64,000 nt of DNA, taken from positions 62,001-126,000 of the forward strand of contig CBDAPX010000001.1 of the NCBI GenBank assembly GCA_965198725.1, given 5' to 3'. The position numbers and the translations under genes were made by a program. Of this stretch, positions 41,373-50,029 are shown in pieces. Under the pieces are notes generated by a model that made no database searches, was not told where the DNA came from, and worked only from the letters and a program-made list of their open reading frames with translations. Source of the stretch: CBDAPX01 sp965198725. Its GTDB lineage: Bacteria > Pseudomonadota > Alphaproteobacteria > Rhodobacterales > Rhodobacteraceae. How positions within the stretch are numbered: position 1 is the stretch's first letter; every line of letters starts with the position of its first letter.

Positions 41373-43322
41373 TCATCCGCCCTCTTTTTGGTTGTTCGGG
41401 TGGTCGAAGATGCTCGACACGCCGAGCGATGCCGCCAGCCCGCGGCCAAAGGCGTCAGACGTGTCAGCCTCCGAGATCGGCGCGGCGGTGGGTTCGGTGT
41501 GCAGGCCCACGACCTTCGGCAATTCCATGTCGATCGGTTCGGGGTCAGGGATTTGCGCCGCGACCTGCGCAGGCGTGAGCAACCGGCCAAGGCGCAGAAC
41601 TTCGCGGTGCGCCTTCATGAACTGGCGCTTCAGCTTGGCATGTTCACGCGCAGCCTCGGCATCATTAAAGCCAACCGCCTCGATACATTCCGCCCGGTCG
41701 ATGAACCGGCCGTCCATTGTGTAGACGAAGAGATCGCCATGCAGGTTTTCCGGGTCAAAGCGGATCATCAGCTTGCGGCCCGCATGGGCAATCAGATGCT
41801 CGCTCCAATAGCGGTTTCCGGCCAGATGGATTTCGCCATTAGTGCGGCGGGCGGTTTTGCCTTCGCCTGCCAAGAGGAAGAACTGGCGTTGCAACGCGGT
41901 GGCCTTGCGCACCACCACACCGGGACGCTCAAGGCTTTCCTGAAACACCTCGGCAAAGCTGCGGCCTTTGGCGGTCTGGGTGTTGCGATCCTTGCGCGTG
42001 TTGTGGCGCATGATCTCTTGCGCGACAAACTTGCGGAACTCGTCAATCGGAATGGCGCGCGAGCGATAGTTCTCGGGCTTCGCGTCAATTCGGTTGCCGG
42101 TGAACGCCCCTTCGAGCGCCGGGTGGCGGCTGATGCGATCCACCATGTCACGCCACGCCCGTTCGATCGGTTTGGCCTGACCATGATAAGGCGTGGTGTT
42201 GTGAACCTCGACGCCAAGCTGGGTTAGAACACCCTTCGGCTCTTCGTCTTTCACCTTGAACCGGAAGCGGTGTTTCATGCCGCCGGTGATCCATTTCGAC
42301 ATGAAGGCGCGGCCATTGTCGAAATAGACGTGATCGGGGATGCCCCAGCTCTCGACCATATCGCAGATCGCAAGCCGGGTGGTTTCCTTGTTTTCGGTCT
42401 GGGAAATCCGATGGCTCAGCACCATGCCGGAAAACACGTCCTGGAAGCCGATCAGGCAAGGACGCCCGATCGTGCCATCCTCGAATTGCACGAAGACATC
42501 GAAAACGTGACCATCGGCGTTGGTGGCTTCCATCGCGTGAAACACGGTGCGATCACGGGTCTGCGCCGGGTAAAGCTGGGCGGCGGCGGCTTCACCCTTG
42601 CGCGCCAGGGTGATCGCGGCCGGGCCAATCTCGCTATCCACGCGGCGCTTCAGCGTGACCTTCGACGGGATCGGAGCCCAGCCATGCGCGTCAGCCGCTT
42701 CTTTCATCCGTGCATAGCAACTGGCAAAGCTGGGTTCCGCCGGACGCAGATAATCGCTCACCAGCATATCCCACGCCCGCGCATCGCATTCAGCGGTGGT
42801 GGTGCGCCCTTTGTATTCGGGCAGAAGCGCCGGCATCCAGTCGTTTTTATGCAGACCGTCGATAGCTTCCATCCAGCGGTAGATTGTGCGGATAGGGGTT
42901 TGGGTCTTTGCCTCAACGATTGCCATCGCAGCGCCTTCTTGCTGCGTTTCTCGCAACTTTGTTACGCGCTGGATGATGGCAAGTCGGCGCTTGGCCTCAC
43001 TTTGGCACGTACCCGGAGCTTGACTGAAGCGCAGCCAAAGGCTTTCCGAAATTAGCTCTGATCTTTCGTCGCGCTCATCTGCGGCGATTTCTTCAATCAT
43101 CGCCATTGCGATGATGTGATCCTGAACTTCTGGTGGAAGGAGCTCAAATTTGTACTGACGCTTAATGCCATTACGCCCGCCACCGCCTTGAACTTCCCGA
43201 ACTCGATTTCGGTCTTCATCCCATCGGCGGCTTTGGGCAAACCTGCGCATGTTGCGCTCGTCGTTGGGGAGTGACGGATGACCCAACTCCACCAATTCAG
43301 AAATCGACCACCATTCCTGCAT
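41373..43322 (-). CDS. MuA-type DDE transposase
   Basis: The 649-residue protein has an N-terminal Mu-type DNA-binding domain (MQEWWSISELVELGHPSLP), a middle HTH region and a catalytic core with D270 (NADGHVFDVFV), D335 (YFDNGRAF) and E387 (GQAKPIERAW), aligning well with the DDE residues of MuA. The Pro/Ala-rich C-terminus probably contacts the MuB partner. It should recognise the GGATCACAT-type repeats at both prophage ends. Confidence 0.96.
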   Translation of the reverse strand: MQEWWSISELVELGHPSLPNDERNMRRFAQSRRWDEDRNRVREVQGGGGRNGIKRQYKFELLPPEVQDHIIAMAMIEEIAADERDERSELISESLWLRFSQAPGTCQSEAKRRLAIIQRVTKLRETQQEGAAMAIVEAKTQTPIRTIYRWMEAIDGLHKNDWMPALLPEYKGRTTTAECDARAWDMLVSDYLRPAEPSFASCYARMKEAADAHGWAPIPSKVTLKRRVDSEIGPAAITLARKGEAAAAQLYPAQTRDRTVFHAMEATNADGHVFDVFVQFEDGTIGRPCLIGFQDVFSGMVLSHRISQTENKETTRLAICDMVESWGIPDHVYFDNGRAFMSKWITGGMKHRFRFKVKDEEPKGVLTQLGVEVHNTTPYHGQAKPIERAWRDMVDRISRHPALEGAFTGNRIDAKPENYRSRAIPIDEFRKFVAQEIMRHNTRKDRNTQTAKGRSFAEVFQESLERPGVVVRKATALQRQFFLLAGEGKTARRTNGEIHLAGNRYWSEHLIAHAGRKLMIRFDPENLHGDLFVYTMDGRFIDRAECIEAVGFNDAEAAREHAKLKRQFMKAHREVLRLGRLLTPAQVAAQIPDPEPIDMELPKVVGLHTEPTAAPISEADTSDAFGRGLAASLGVSSIFDHPNNQKEGG

Positions 43323-44149
43323 TAGCTCGCCTCTTCCGCATCAATTTCAGCGAGAAGCGGACGCAGATCGCTCGCGAATTCACGTACGAACTTTCGACGC
43401 CAGGCCTTTTTTGCTTCGCCCCAGCCGGTGGCCTGTTTCACGAACCAGCGGTCAACGGGCGCATTCGAAATGGACTTTTCTTCCAACACACCAACTGCAA
43501 GACACCAATCTTTGACTGTGCCAAACTCGCCGTCTCGTATACGACGAGCGCACTCAATCTGTTGGTCAGGCGCTAGATCTGAAACAGCGCGAATTTGAAC
43601 TTCATTGTCTGCTAATGGCCCTTCAGAAAGAAGGCTGAGAGCGTCTGAGTGTAGCTTTCGATACAGCTCGCGGGCGTTGTAAATTGCGCGGCGACTAAGG
43701 TCCAATCTGGTCTGCAAGTGTTCTGTCGGGTTTTCAAAGTGCAAACTTTGCACTTTGAAATTATCGCTGCGCCGATCGCCGCCTTGCTGCCGATCAGGAT
43801 GCTTTCGTGCGAAGAGTTCGTCGCTCTTGCCGATAAATCTGATACGTGCCGCTTTCGTCAATTCAGCACGCACCAGATTACTGTCGATCTCGATGCGCTC
43901 AGCTTCAGACTGGGACAGTTTGCGAACGTCGCACTTGATTTCTTCAAGCCCCAGCAATTCGTATGCACGGTGCCGATGTGCGCCGTCTACGACCGAGTAA
44001 GTGCCTTTGTCCCGAGAACGCACAATTATGGGATAGTTCAGCCCCTCTTCCTTGATGGACGCAGCAATTTCTGCTGCCTCAAGCTCGTCAACGTGCCGCA
44101 AGCGATCTTGAACAGAAATGTCCTTAAGGGGGATTGTCTTTATCGTCAT
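43322..44149 (-). CDS. ParB/RepB N-domain protein of early operon
   Basis: The 275-residue protein has the ParB N-terminal domain with VVDGAHRHRAYELLG and an HTH region (LSRRAIYNARELYR). Related genes stand before the transposase in several transposable phages. The role is unknown; nuclease, CTPase or DNA-binding activity are family options. The coding sequence includes a 29-bp palindrome (43732-43760). Confidence 0.78.
   Translation of the reverse strand: MTIKTIPLKDISVQDRLRHVDELEAAEIAASIKEEGLNYPIIVRSRDKGTYSVVDGAHRHRAYELLGLEEIKCDVRKLSQSEAERIEIDSNLVRAELTKAARIRFIGKSDELFARKHPDRQQGGDRRSDNFKVQSLHFENPTEHLQTRLDLSRRAIYNARELYRKLHSDALSLLSEGPLADNEVQIRAVSDLAPDQQIECARRIRDGEFGTVKDWCLAVGVLEEKSISNAPVDRWFVKQATGWGEAKKAWRRKFVREFASDLRPLLAEIDAEEAS
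43732..43760. repeat. 29-bp near-perfect palindrome inside the ParB-like gene
   Basis: TTTCAAAGTGCAAA, one central base, then TTTGCACTTTGAAA. The 14-bp arms are exact and are AT-rich for this prophage. The segment encodes FKVQSLHF in the ParB-like protein. Size and symmetry fit an operator or centromere-like site for a dimeric protein. Confidence 0.7.
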
Positions 44150-44424
44150 ACCTGATCCCCACCGGTAAGAATGCGGATTAGGTCGCTGAAAGATGTGTCC
44201 AAAAATGAAGCGGCAATTTTCTCGAAGTCGCGTTGAGTTTGAAACTGCTTCTCGCGTGCATCACGCAACACGCCTGCTGCGATATCGTCTGAGCAGTAAG
44301 GGTCATCAAACTGGATTTCGGCTATTTTGACGTCAATCGAACAGCGCTCGAACTCCTTGTGCGCGCGCTTCAAAAGGCAAAGTAGCGATGCGATTTTTTG
44401 TTCCTTTGATAAGTCGGCATTCAT
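44146..44424 (-). CDS. Early phage protein of unknown function
   Basis: This 92-residue helical protein (LSKEQKIASLLCLLKRAHKEFE) has its start at ATG 44424, since upstream in-frame sequence lies inside the preceding gene. It is 4-bp coupled to the ParB-like gene. No family is recognised. Confidence 0.6.
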   Translation of the reverse strand: MNADLSKEQKIASLLCLLKRAHKEFERCSIDVKIAEIQFDDPYCSDDIAAGVLRDAREKQFQTQRDFEKIAASFLDTSFSDLIRILTGGDQV

Positions 44425-44720
44425 CCCAAAATCTCCCCAATCCAAAGCAAACCCCAGAGCATGACGAACAGGCTCAACGCCCCGATGACATCGCCGACCC
44501 ATTCAAAAACGCGATGCCGTATCGACGGGCGGGAGGAGTTGCCCGCCGACACGGTCGCGCCGCCTTTCGGCGTTCCCGCGAGTGGGTCTGCAAATTCTGG
44601 AAAAGTCCCCGAGAGCTGTTCGCAGCCCTCGGGGAAGTTGGTCCGGCTCTGATCCCCTTCAGACGAGGGGAGAGGCAGTGTTGCCGGACAGGCAGTAACT
44701 TTGGGAGAAAGTGAGCGCAT
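44421..44720 (-). CDS. Small early protein with C-terminal membrane helix
   Basis: The 99-residue frame has a Pro/Gly-rich N-terminal half and a C-terminal hydrophobic segment (VIGALSLFVMLWGLLWIGEI). ATG 44720 overlaps the stop of the upstream HTH gene. The low-complexity first half makes it less certain than its neighbours. Confidence 0.5.
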   Translation of the reverse strand: MRSLSPKVTACPATLPLPSSEGDQSRTNFPEGCEQLSGTFPEFADPLAGTPKGGATVSAGNSSRPSIRHRVFEWVGDVIGALSLFVMLWGLLWIGEILG

Positions 44721-45007
44721 CAAGCCGCCCACCCATCAAAAACTTGGGCTTCTTCCTTCAGCCGATGAGCATACATGGAAACGACGGCGGTGCGGCCTGC
44801 GTCGTCAATTAGCTTCGAAAGAAGAGCCTCACCCTTTGGGCCAGCGTTCAGGCCATAAGTGTAGGTTCTTATGGCTTGCCGGCTGACCTCGTTTTCATCG
44901 CACCACGAAGCGAGACTAATGCCGCGTCCCTTTAGCGCGCCCATGATTGCCTCATGCAACCAACGCCCTAGTGTTGGGACTGGCAAACTTTGTTGATCTT
45001 GATCCAT
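44720..45007 (-). CDS. Early HTH regulator (Ner-like position)
   Basis: The 95-residue protein has a HTH-like core (ISLASWCDENEVSRQAIRTYTYG). It is the first gene of the early operon, divergent from the repressor, in the place of Mu ner. ATG 45007 has GGAG seven bases upstream; the earlier ATG 45052 has no ribosome site and would overlap the operator region. Transcriptional control of the early promoter is inferred. Confidence 0.65.
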   Translation of the reverse strand: MDQDQQSLPVPTLGRWLHEAIMGALKGRGISLASWCDENEVSRQAIRTYTYGLNAGPKGEALLSKLIDDAGRTAVVSMYAHRLKEEAQVFDGWAA

Positions 45008-45104
45008 TTGACCGCTCCGTGAACGTCTTGTGCGTTTGGCAACAGTGTTCATATTGTTCACATATTTACAAGAACAAATTGCACATCTTTAATTGGAGCA
45101 CGAA
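45008..45104. promoter_or_regulatory. Divergent early/repressor control region with operator repeats
   Basis: The 97-bp AT-rich region between the early operon and the repressor contains TTGTTC (45054-45059) and GAACAA (45072-45077) as an inverted repeat with a 12-bp centre, plus another GTTCAT at 45047-45052. These are likely repressor or Ner-type operators overlapping two divergent promoters. Exact -35/-10 boxes are not clear enough to name. Confidence 0.6.
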
Positions 45105-45788
45105 ATGAGCCATTTTTGCCGGATGATTGGGCTTGGAGAAAAAATGCGCTTCGCCGTAGAGGCTAGCGGCCTCACACTGGTGGAGGTCGCAGGGAAGCTC
45201 GGCGTTTCCGTCCGTACGCTTCACAACTATTTCAACGACGAGCGGGAGCCCAATCTCGATAGGCTTTTGGACTTCTCGGACCTCACAGGCGCACCAATTG
45301 AACAGCTCATTGTTCGCGATGCCGGACATGTGGTTGATTTGGCTAGTGAAGAGGGAAGTTCAGATTTTGTTTTGGTTGACTACTATGATGTCGAGTTGTC
45401 GGCTGGCGAGGGTCGCGTAGGAAATGAAACTGGATCAATTGGACAGTTCGCATTCAGGTCAGACTGGCTGAAACGGGTGGGCCTGCTCGCAACGCATGCA
45501 ACGTTGGTTCGGGTGGCCGGCGAGAGTATGGAGCCCACATTAGCAGACGGATCGATTGTGCTCATTGATCACCGGGACAAGACGGCTGTGTCAAAGGCCC
45601 ATATTTTCGCAGTTCGAGAGGGTGAAATGCTCTCGGTAAGGCGAGTCGAACGAGACGCCCAAAACAAAGTTATTTTGCTACATAGTGACAATCCTACCGT
45701 TCCTACCCGTGTCATTGAGACTAAAAGTGTGGGCGACTTCGAGATCATCGGCCGTGTAGTTTGGTCAGCGCGAACATGGCCGAACTAG
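45105..45788 (+). CDS. Phage repressor, HTH plus S24 peptidase-like domain
   Basis: The 227-residue protein has an N-terminal XRE-type HTH (LTLVEVAGKLGVSVRTLHNYF) and a C-terminal LexA/CI-like domain with the Ser motif GESMEPTLADGS. The position where LexA has its catalytic Lys reads SVRRVER, so Arg seems to replace Lys and self-cleavage may be lost. It is the only prophage gene on the + strand and should keep lysogeny. GGAG precedes ATG 45105. Confidence 0.88.
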   Translation: MSHFCRMIGLGEKMRFAVEASGLTLVEVAGKLGVSVRTLHNYFNDEREPNLDRLLDFSDLTGAPIEQLIVRDAGHVVDLASEEGSSDFVLVDYYDVELSAGEGRVGNETGSIGQFAFRSDWLKRVGLLATHATLVRVAGESMEPTLADGSIVLIDHRDKTAVSKAHIFAVREGEMLSVRRVERDAQNKVILLHSDNPTVPTRVIETKSVGDFEIIGRVVWSARTWPN

Positions 45789-46225
45789 CGCCAATAATCC
45801 GACCCTAACTTCGATCGAGAGCGGGCTTTAGGTAAAAATAGGTAACATATTGTTCCATAAGGAAATTGTAGGGTAAAGCTTATGGTTTTCATGGGTTCGG
45901 CAGATTTGCCCGAACTTTCCCCAAGAGAATTTTCAAGGATCAGTTGTGATTTGAAAGCTTGGAGTAGCACAAATTGCTATGTTTTATTGACTTTCGAAGA
46001 GTTTTTGAAAGATTGATGTGATCCTTTTGAAGCGCCCTCGAAGATGCCAAATCAAACTTTCCAAATCCGCTCCCGCTTGACGTTCTGCCAAGCCATGTTT
46101 TCCACACTCCTCGGCTTCACGATGGATCATTTCCGCCACAATGCACTGGTTTTACAGTGTTTTCACGTAATCCCACATAAAACCGTTTGATCCCGTCAAA
46201 GTGTCAGTCCATGTGATCCATAACA
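45789..46225 (-). other. Prophage left end (attL) without genes, transposase sites
   Basis: This 437-bp stretch holds no convincing gene. Candidate transposase sites are ATGTGATCC at 46211-46219 (terminal), an inverted, weaker ATGGATCAT at 46122-46130 and ATGTGATCC at 46016-46024. The spacing from the end (about 6, 95 and 200 bp) recalls L1, L2 and L3 of Mu. The packaging start of a headful phage is also expected here. Confidence 0.7.
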
Positions 46226-46230
46226 CTTGG
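46226..46230. repeat. 5-bp target-site duplication, copy 2
   Basis: CTTGG, identical to 7100-7104, directly outside the prophage left terminus (TAACA on the + strand). Confidence 0.92.
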
Positions 46231-46664
46231 GCTTCGATTTCACGGCCCGGCAAGACACAAGGACGGTTTTCCATATCCACGGTCAGGGTGACACCCGACG
46301 GCCCTTGCAACCTTGATGACGGCGGTACATGGGTAAAATCCGGAATGCCGCGCAAAATGATCGATGCCCCCAACAACCCCGGATCAAGCGCCTCCACATC
46401 AATCTCCGCCGCGATAACGGCGAGTTCCTCTTCAGAAAGAATGCTCAACTGCCGCACGTTCCGGATCTCGTTGCCCTTGGCATAAAGGTTCTTGACCCGC
46501 ACACAGGAAGGCCGGTTTTCCCCCGCGTGACGCGCGCCCGCAATACCGTGAAAGCCCAGCGACACCTCCTGTTGTGCTTCCGATCGCAACGTCTCATCCG
46601 CAGCCATGGACACGCCCAGCCAGACGACTTCAGCCTCATATCCGCCTTCAACCAATACCGGCAT
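46226..46664 (-). pseudogene. MOSC-domain protein gene, 5' fragment cut off by prophage
   Basis: The first ~147 codons of a MOSC protein: MPVLVEGGYEAEVVWLG, ENRPSCVRVKNLYAKGNEIRN, VDMENRPCVLPGREIEAQ. In the lysogen the frame runs on into phage DNA (VLWITWTD...) and stops at 46152, giving a truncated fusion of about 170 residues. The missing end is at 6960-7104. NRPC, conserved in MOSC proteins, is retained, but loss of the C-terminal part probably destroys function. Confidence 0.88.
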
Positions 46665-46732
46665 CTCGCCCCCCTGCTTCTTTCTTGTTCAAAATACCCA
46701 AAATCCGCCCCATGACATCAGCTATGTGGCCA

Positions 46733-46763
46733 AAAGAAAAGGCCCGGCGTTTCCACCGGGCCT
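46733..46763 (-). terminator. Rho-independent terminator of ftsH
   Basis: On the minus strand, AGGCCCGG (46763-46756) and CCGGGCCT (46747-46740) form an 8-bp stem with an 8-base loop, followed by TTTTCTTTT. It is 20 bp past the ftsH stop and is the strongest terminator seen in this part of the window. Confidence 0.85.
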
Positions 46764-46782
46764 GTCTGTTCTCTCACGCCGA

Positions 46783-48699
46783 TCAGCCTGTTGGCTCGGG
46801 CTCCATCCCGCCTTCCGGCGGCGATTTCTTTGGCCGGGTCTTTGGGATGGCGGTCACGCTTGGGGTGCTGCCCTGATCTGGCGTGTCGTCCTCGCCATCA
46901 TCCGATTGCGGCGGCTCACCATTCATGACGCGCTTGATCTCTTCGCCTGTCAGCGTCTCATATTCCAGCAACCCCTGCGCCAGCCGCTCCCACTCATCCT
47001 TGCGCTCGGTCAGGATGTTATAGGCGCGCTCATATCCTTCCTGGATCATGCGCTTCACTTCTTCCTCGATCAGCTCCTTGGTATGCGCCGATACCGAGAA
47101 CCCAGCCGTGTTGCCCTGATAGCCTTCATGGGCTTCGACATAGTCGATATTACCGACCTTGTCCGACATGCCCCACCGCATCACCATCGCGCGCGCCAAC
47201 TGGCTCGCCTGCATGATATCGCCTGCCGGGCCGTTCGACACGTGATCCTCACCGTATTTGATGATCTCTGCCGCTTTGCCCGCCATGGTCATAGCCAGCT
47301 TTTGCTCGCACTCATCCTTGTGCCAGTTCAGACGATCAATCTCAGGCAAGGACACAACCATACCCAACGCACCCCCGCGCGGAATGATCGTCGCCTTGTA
47401 AACCGGGTCGCATTCCGGCAGTGCCAAACCAACCACGGCATGGCCGGCTTCATGATAGGCGGTCTTTTCTTTTTGATCCTGCGTCAGGACCATCGACCGG
47501 CGCTCGGCGCCCATCATCACCTTGTCCTTGGCGTTTTCAAAGTCTTCCATCGTCACAAAACGACGCCCGACCCGCGCAGCCATCAGCGCGGCTTCGTTCA
47601 CAAGGTTGGCCAGATCCGCACCCGAAAACCCGGGCGTCCCCCGCGCAATGATCCGCAGATCGACATCGGGTCCCAAAGGCGTCTTGCGTGCATGCACCCC
47701 AAGGATCTTTTCACGGCCCTTGATGTCCGGGTTGCCAACGGTGACCTGACGGTCAAACCGACCGGGACGCAGCAATGCGGGGTCCAGCACGTCTTTACGG
47801 TTGGTCGCGGCGATGATGATCACGCCTTCATTGGCCTCAAACCCATCCATCTCGACCAGCAGCTGGTTGAGCGTTTGTTCACGTTCGTCATTGCCGCCGC
47901 CGTATCCGGCACCCCGGTGCCGACCCACGGCGTCAATTTCGTCGATGAACACGATACAAGGCGCGTTTTTCTTGGCCTGTTCGAACATGTCCCGCACACG
48001 GCTTGCGCCAACGCCTACGAACATCTCAACAAAGTCAGAGCCGGAGATCGTGAAGAACGGCACACCCGCCTCACCCGCAATGGCGCGCGCCAGAAGCGTT
48101 TTACCGGTACCCGGAGTACCCACCAACAGCGCACCTTTCGGAATTTTTCCGCCCAAGCGCGAGAATTTTTGCGGGTTGCGCAGGAATTCGACGATCTCTT
48201 CGAGCTCTTCCTTGGCTTCATCGATGCCTGCCACGTCGTCAAATGTGACGCGACCATGCTTTTCGGTGAGCATCTTGGCCTTGGATTTGCCAAAGCCCAT
48301 CGCACCGCCTTTGCCGCCGCCCTGCATCCGGTTCATGAAATAGACCCAGACACCGATCAACAGCAGGAAGGGCAACAAGGACACCAGGAAGGTTTGGAAG
48401 CCCGACTGTTGTTGCTGCTCTGCTTTCACAGGAATGTTCTGCTCGATCAAAAGCTGCGTGATTTCAGCATCTTCCGGTTTGATCGTGACGTATTCCTGGC
48501 CATCTGCGCCCCGGAAACGGACCTGTTCGCCGTCCAGTGTTACCTGGCTGACACCGCCATCTTCGACAGAGCTGACAAATTCAGAATAGCTGATTTCGCG
48601 GCTTTGAAGTGTTCCGCCAGACCCGCTGAAAAGGTCGAACAGCGCAAGGATCAGCAGGAACAGCACGACCCAGAACGCAATATTTCTAGCACTTCCCAA
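46783..48699 (-). CDS. ftsH: ATP-dependent zinc metalloprotease FtsH
   Basis: The 638-residue inner-membrane protease degrades misfolded and regulatory membrane and cytosolic proteins. It has two transmembrane helices (about 8-24 and 103-123), an AAA domain (GTPGTGKT at 194-201, FIDEIDA), and zinc motif HEAGH at 416-420. The start is TTG at 48699 with GGGAGA upstream, giving MGSARNIAFWVV, where roseobacter homologs begin; an in-frame ATG at 48738 would add 13 unrelated residues. It is the last gene of the tol-tilS-ftsH line. Confidence 0.95.
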   Translation of the reverse strand: MGSARNIAFWVVLFLLILALFDLFSGSGGTLQSREISYSEFVSSVEDGGVSQVTLDGEQVRFRGADGQEYVTIKPEDAEITQLLIEQNIPVKAEQQQQSGFQTFLVSLLPFLLLIGVWVYFMNRMQGGGKGGAMGFGKSKAKMLTEKHGRVTFDDVAGIDEAKEELEEIVEFLRNPQKFSRLGGKIPKGALLVGTPGTGKTLLARAIAGEAGVPFFTISGSDFVEMFVGVGASRVRDMFEQAKKNAPCIVFIDEIDAVGRHRGAGYGGGNDEREQTLNQLLVEMDGFEANEGVIIIAATNRKDVLDPALLRPGRFDRQVTVGNPDIKGREKILGVHARKTPLGPDVDLRIIARGTPGFSGADLANLVNEAALMAARVGRRFVTMEDFENAKDKVMMGAERRSMVLTQDQKEKTAYHEAGHAVVGLALPECDPVYKATIIPRGGALGMVVSLPEIDRLNWHKDECEQKLAMTMAGKAAEIIKYGEDHVSNGPAGDIMQASQLARAMVMRWGMSDKVGNIDYVEAHEGYQGNTAGFSVSAHTKELIEEEVKRMIQEGYERAYNILTERKDEWERLAQGLLEYETLTGEEIKRVMNGEPPQSDDGEDDTPDQGSTPSVTAIPKTRPKKSPPEGGMEPEPTG

Positions 48700-48775
48700 G
48701 GAAATTCTCCCGAAAAAGTCGGGTGCCCATAACACCACCCAAGTTGACTATAAGATAAGGATCACGCCGCCGGGT

Positions 48776-50029
48776 TCAATGCGATAATACAAACGCGGCG
48801 AAATCGTCGCGATCCTTTGTCAGTTTTATCCGATGCGGGACCGCCAAATTGTGCCCTGATGCGCCAATGACATCGCCGTCCAGCCAAAGCGCAGGCGTGG
48901 ACATAAGCACGTCGCGCGGCAAGGATGCCCGCCGCCAATCGCCCAGCTGTTTCAAGCCTGCATCGCCCATTGCCCGGGCCTCGGCCCTGGGTTCGGCGTC
49001 ATGCGTAACGGCCCATCGCCCGTCCCATGCGGCTCCGGGGGCGCTGATTTCATCGGCGACAGCCTCAAGCTCACGGTAGATCCAGAAAAAACGGTCTTCC
49101 GGTTGCGTCACGCAGCCGGACAAAGTTGCCTTTGCCTCTGTACGCATCGCCTCCATGAACCCTGCTACGGCCGAGCGGCGCGGAGCATAAGGCGCGCCGG
49201 CAATCCATCGCAGAGCGGCATTGACCAATCGGCGCGCAATCTCATCCGGTAAATCGAAGAATGCGGATCGTTCGAACCGCAAGGCGCCAAATCGCTCAGT
49301 AACCAGAGAATGCGCGGCTTGATGGGTCTGCACACGCAAGGCGTGGTCCGCCTGCTGCATATGCGTGGCAACTTCGGTCAAAGCCTGAACCGTCACACCG
49401 AGGTTTTCCAGCTGTTCGAGCGCTTTTCGGGCCTTGATCCGATCAAATGCCAAGTTCTCGTTGCTCGGGTCGTCGCACCATGTCTGCCCTTGCCGCGTTA
49501 GAGTATCGCGCAATTCATCGCGCCGGATCGTCAACAATGGGCGCATCCACGTCACACCATCGCTGGTGCGTTCCGGTGCCATCGCTGACAGGCCGGTGAC
49601 ACCCGCCGACCGACCAAGCCGCATCAAGACGGTTTCTGCCTGATCATCCGCCGTGTGGCCCAAAGCGACCGCATTGATACCACGGTCCTGCGCCCAGGCA
49701 GAGATCAGCCCATATCGCGCCCGACGCGCGGCATCCTGCAAATTGCCGGTTCCATCCCACCCGTCCCACGACAAAACATCATGCGGCACGTCCAGTCTCG
49801 TGCACAGATCGGCCACAAACCCGGCTTCCTGTACTGCTTCGGCGCGCAGGCCATGGTTCACCGTAACGGCCGATACGGTAATTTTCAGATCGGCCATAAC
49901 CTCGAAAATACCACACATCAGCGCGGTGGAATCGCTGCCACCGGACACGGCGATGCCAATGTGACGCCCCGCATAGGGCGTCAGCGCTGCCGTCAGACTG
50001 GATCGAATTTTCTGAGCTGTCTGCGTCAC
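48776..50029 (-). CDS. tilS: tRNA(Ile)-lysidine synthase
   Basis: TilS modifies C34 of tRNA-Ile(CAU) to lysidine so that it reads AUA. The 417-residue protein has the PP-loop SGGSDS at residues 29-34 and the family segments NHGLR and ALGHTADDQAETVLMRL. GTG 50029 overlaps the cpoB stop (GTGA) and fits homolog starts; the ATG at 50119 lies within cpoB. It is an essential gene in most bacteria. Confidence 0.93.
   Translation of the reverse strand: MTQTAQKIRSSLTAALTPYAGRHIGIAVSGGSDSTALMCGIFEVMADLKITVSAVTVNHGLRAEAVQEAGFVADLCTRLDVPHDVLSWDGWDGTGNLQDAARRARYGLISAWAQDRGINAVALGHTADDQAETVLMRLGRSAGVTGLSAMAPERTSDGVTWMRPLLTIRRDELRDTLTRQGQTWCDDPSNENLAFDRIKARKALEQLENLGVTVQALTEVATHMQQADHALRVQTHQAAHSLVTERFGALRFERSAFFDLPDEIARRLVNAALRWIAGAPYAPRRSAVAGFMEAMRTEAKATLSGCVTQPEDRFFWIYRELEAVADEISAPGAAWDGRWAVTHDAEPRAEARAMGDAGLKQLGDWRRASLPRDVLMSTPALWLDGDVIGASGHNLAVPHRIKLTKDRDDFAAFVLSH

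Larger units (their letters stand above)
7105..46225 (-). mobile_element. Complete Mu-like transposable prophage, 39,121 bp
   Basis: Boundaries are set by three agreeing signs: TGT/ACA termini, the CTTGG target duplication, and an in-frame MOSC gene restored by its removal. The genetic left end (repressor, transposase) is at 46225 and the right end (late tail genes, com-methyltransferase) at 7105, so the phage is inverted relative to the window. It encodes MuA- and MuB-type transposition proteins, GemA, a Mor-type activator, Mu-type head and packaging genes and a P2-type contractile tail. All expected modules are present. Two small defects are visible: an in-frame TAG at 34140 and a possible frameshift at the methyltransferase start. 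Confidence 0.96.

Noticed and set aside
46606..48732. A 708-codon open frame on the + strand opposite ftsH
   Set aside because: It is the mirror of a highly conserved gene in GC-rich DNA; the translation has no recognisable domain, while the minus strand encodes a full FtsH.
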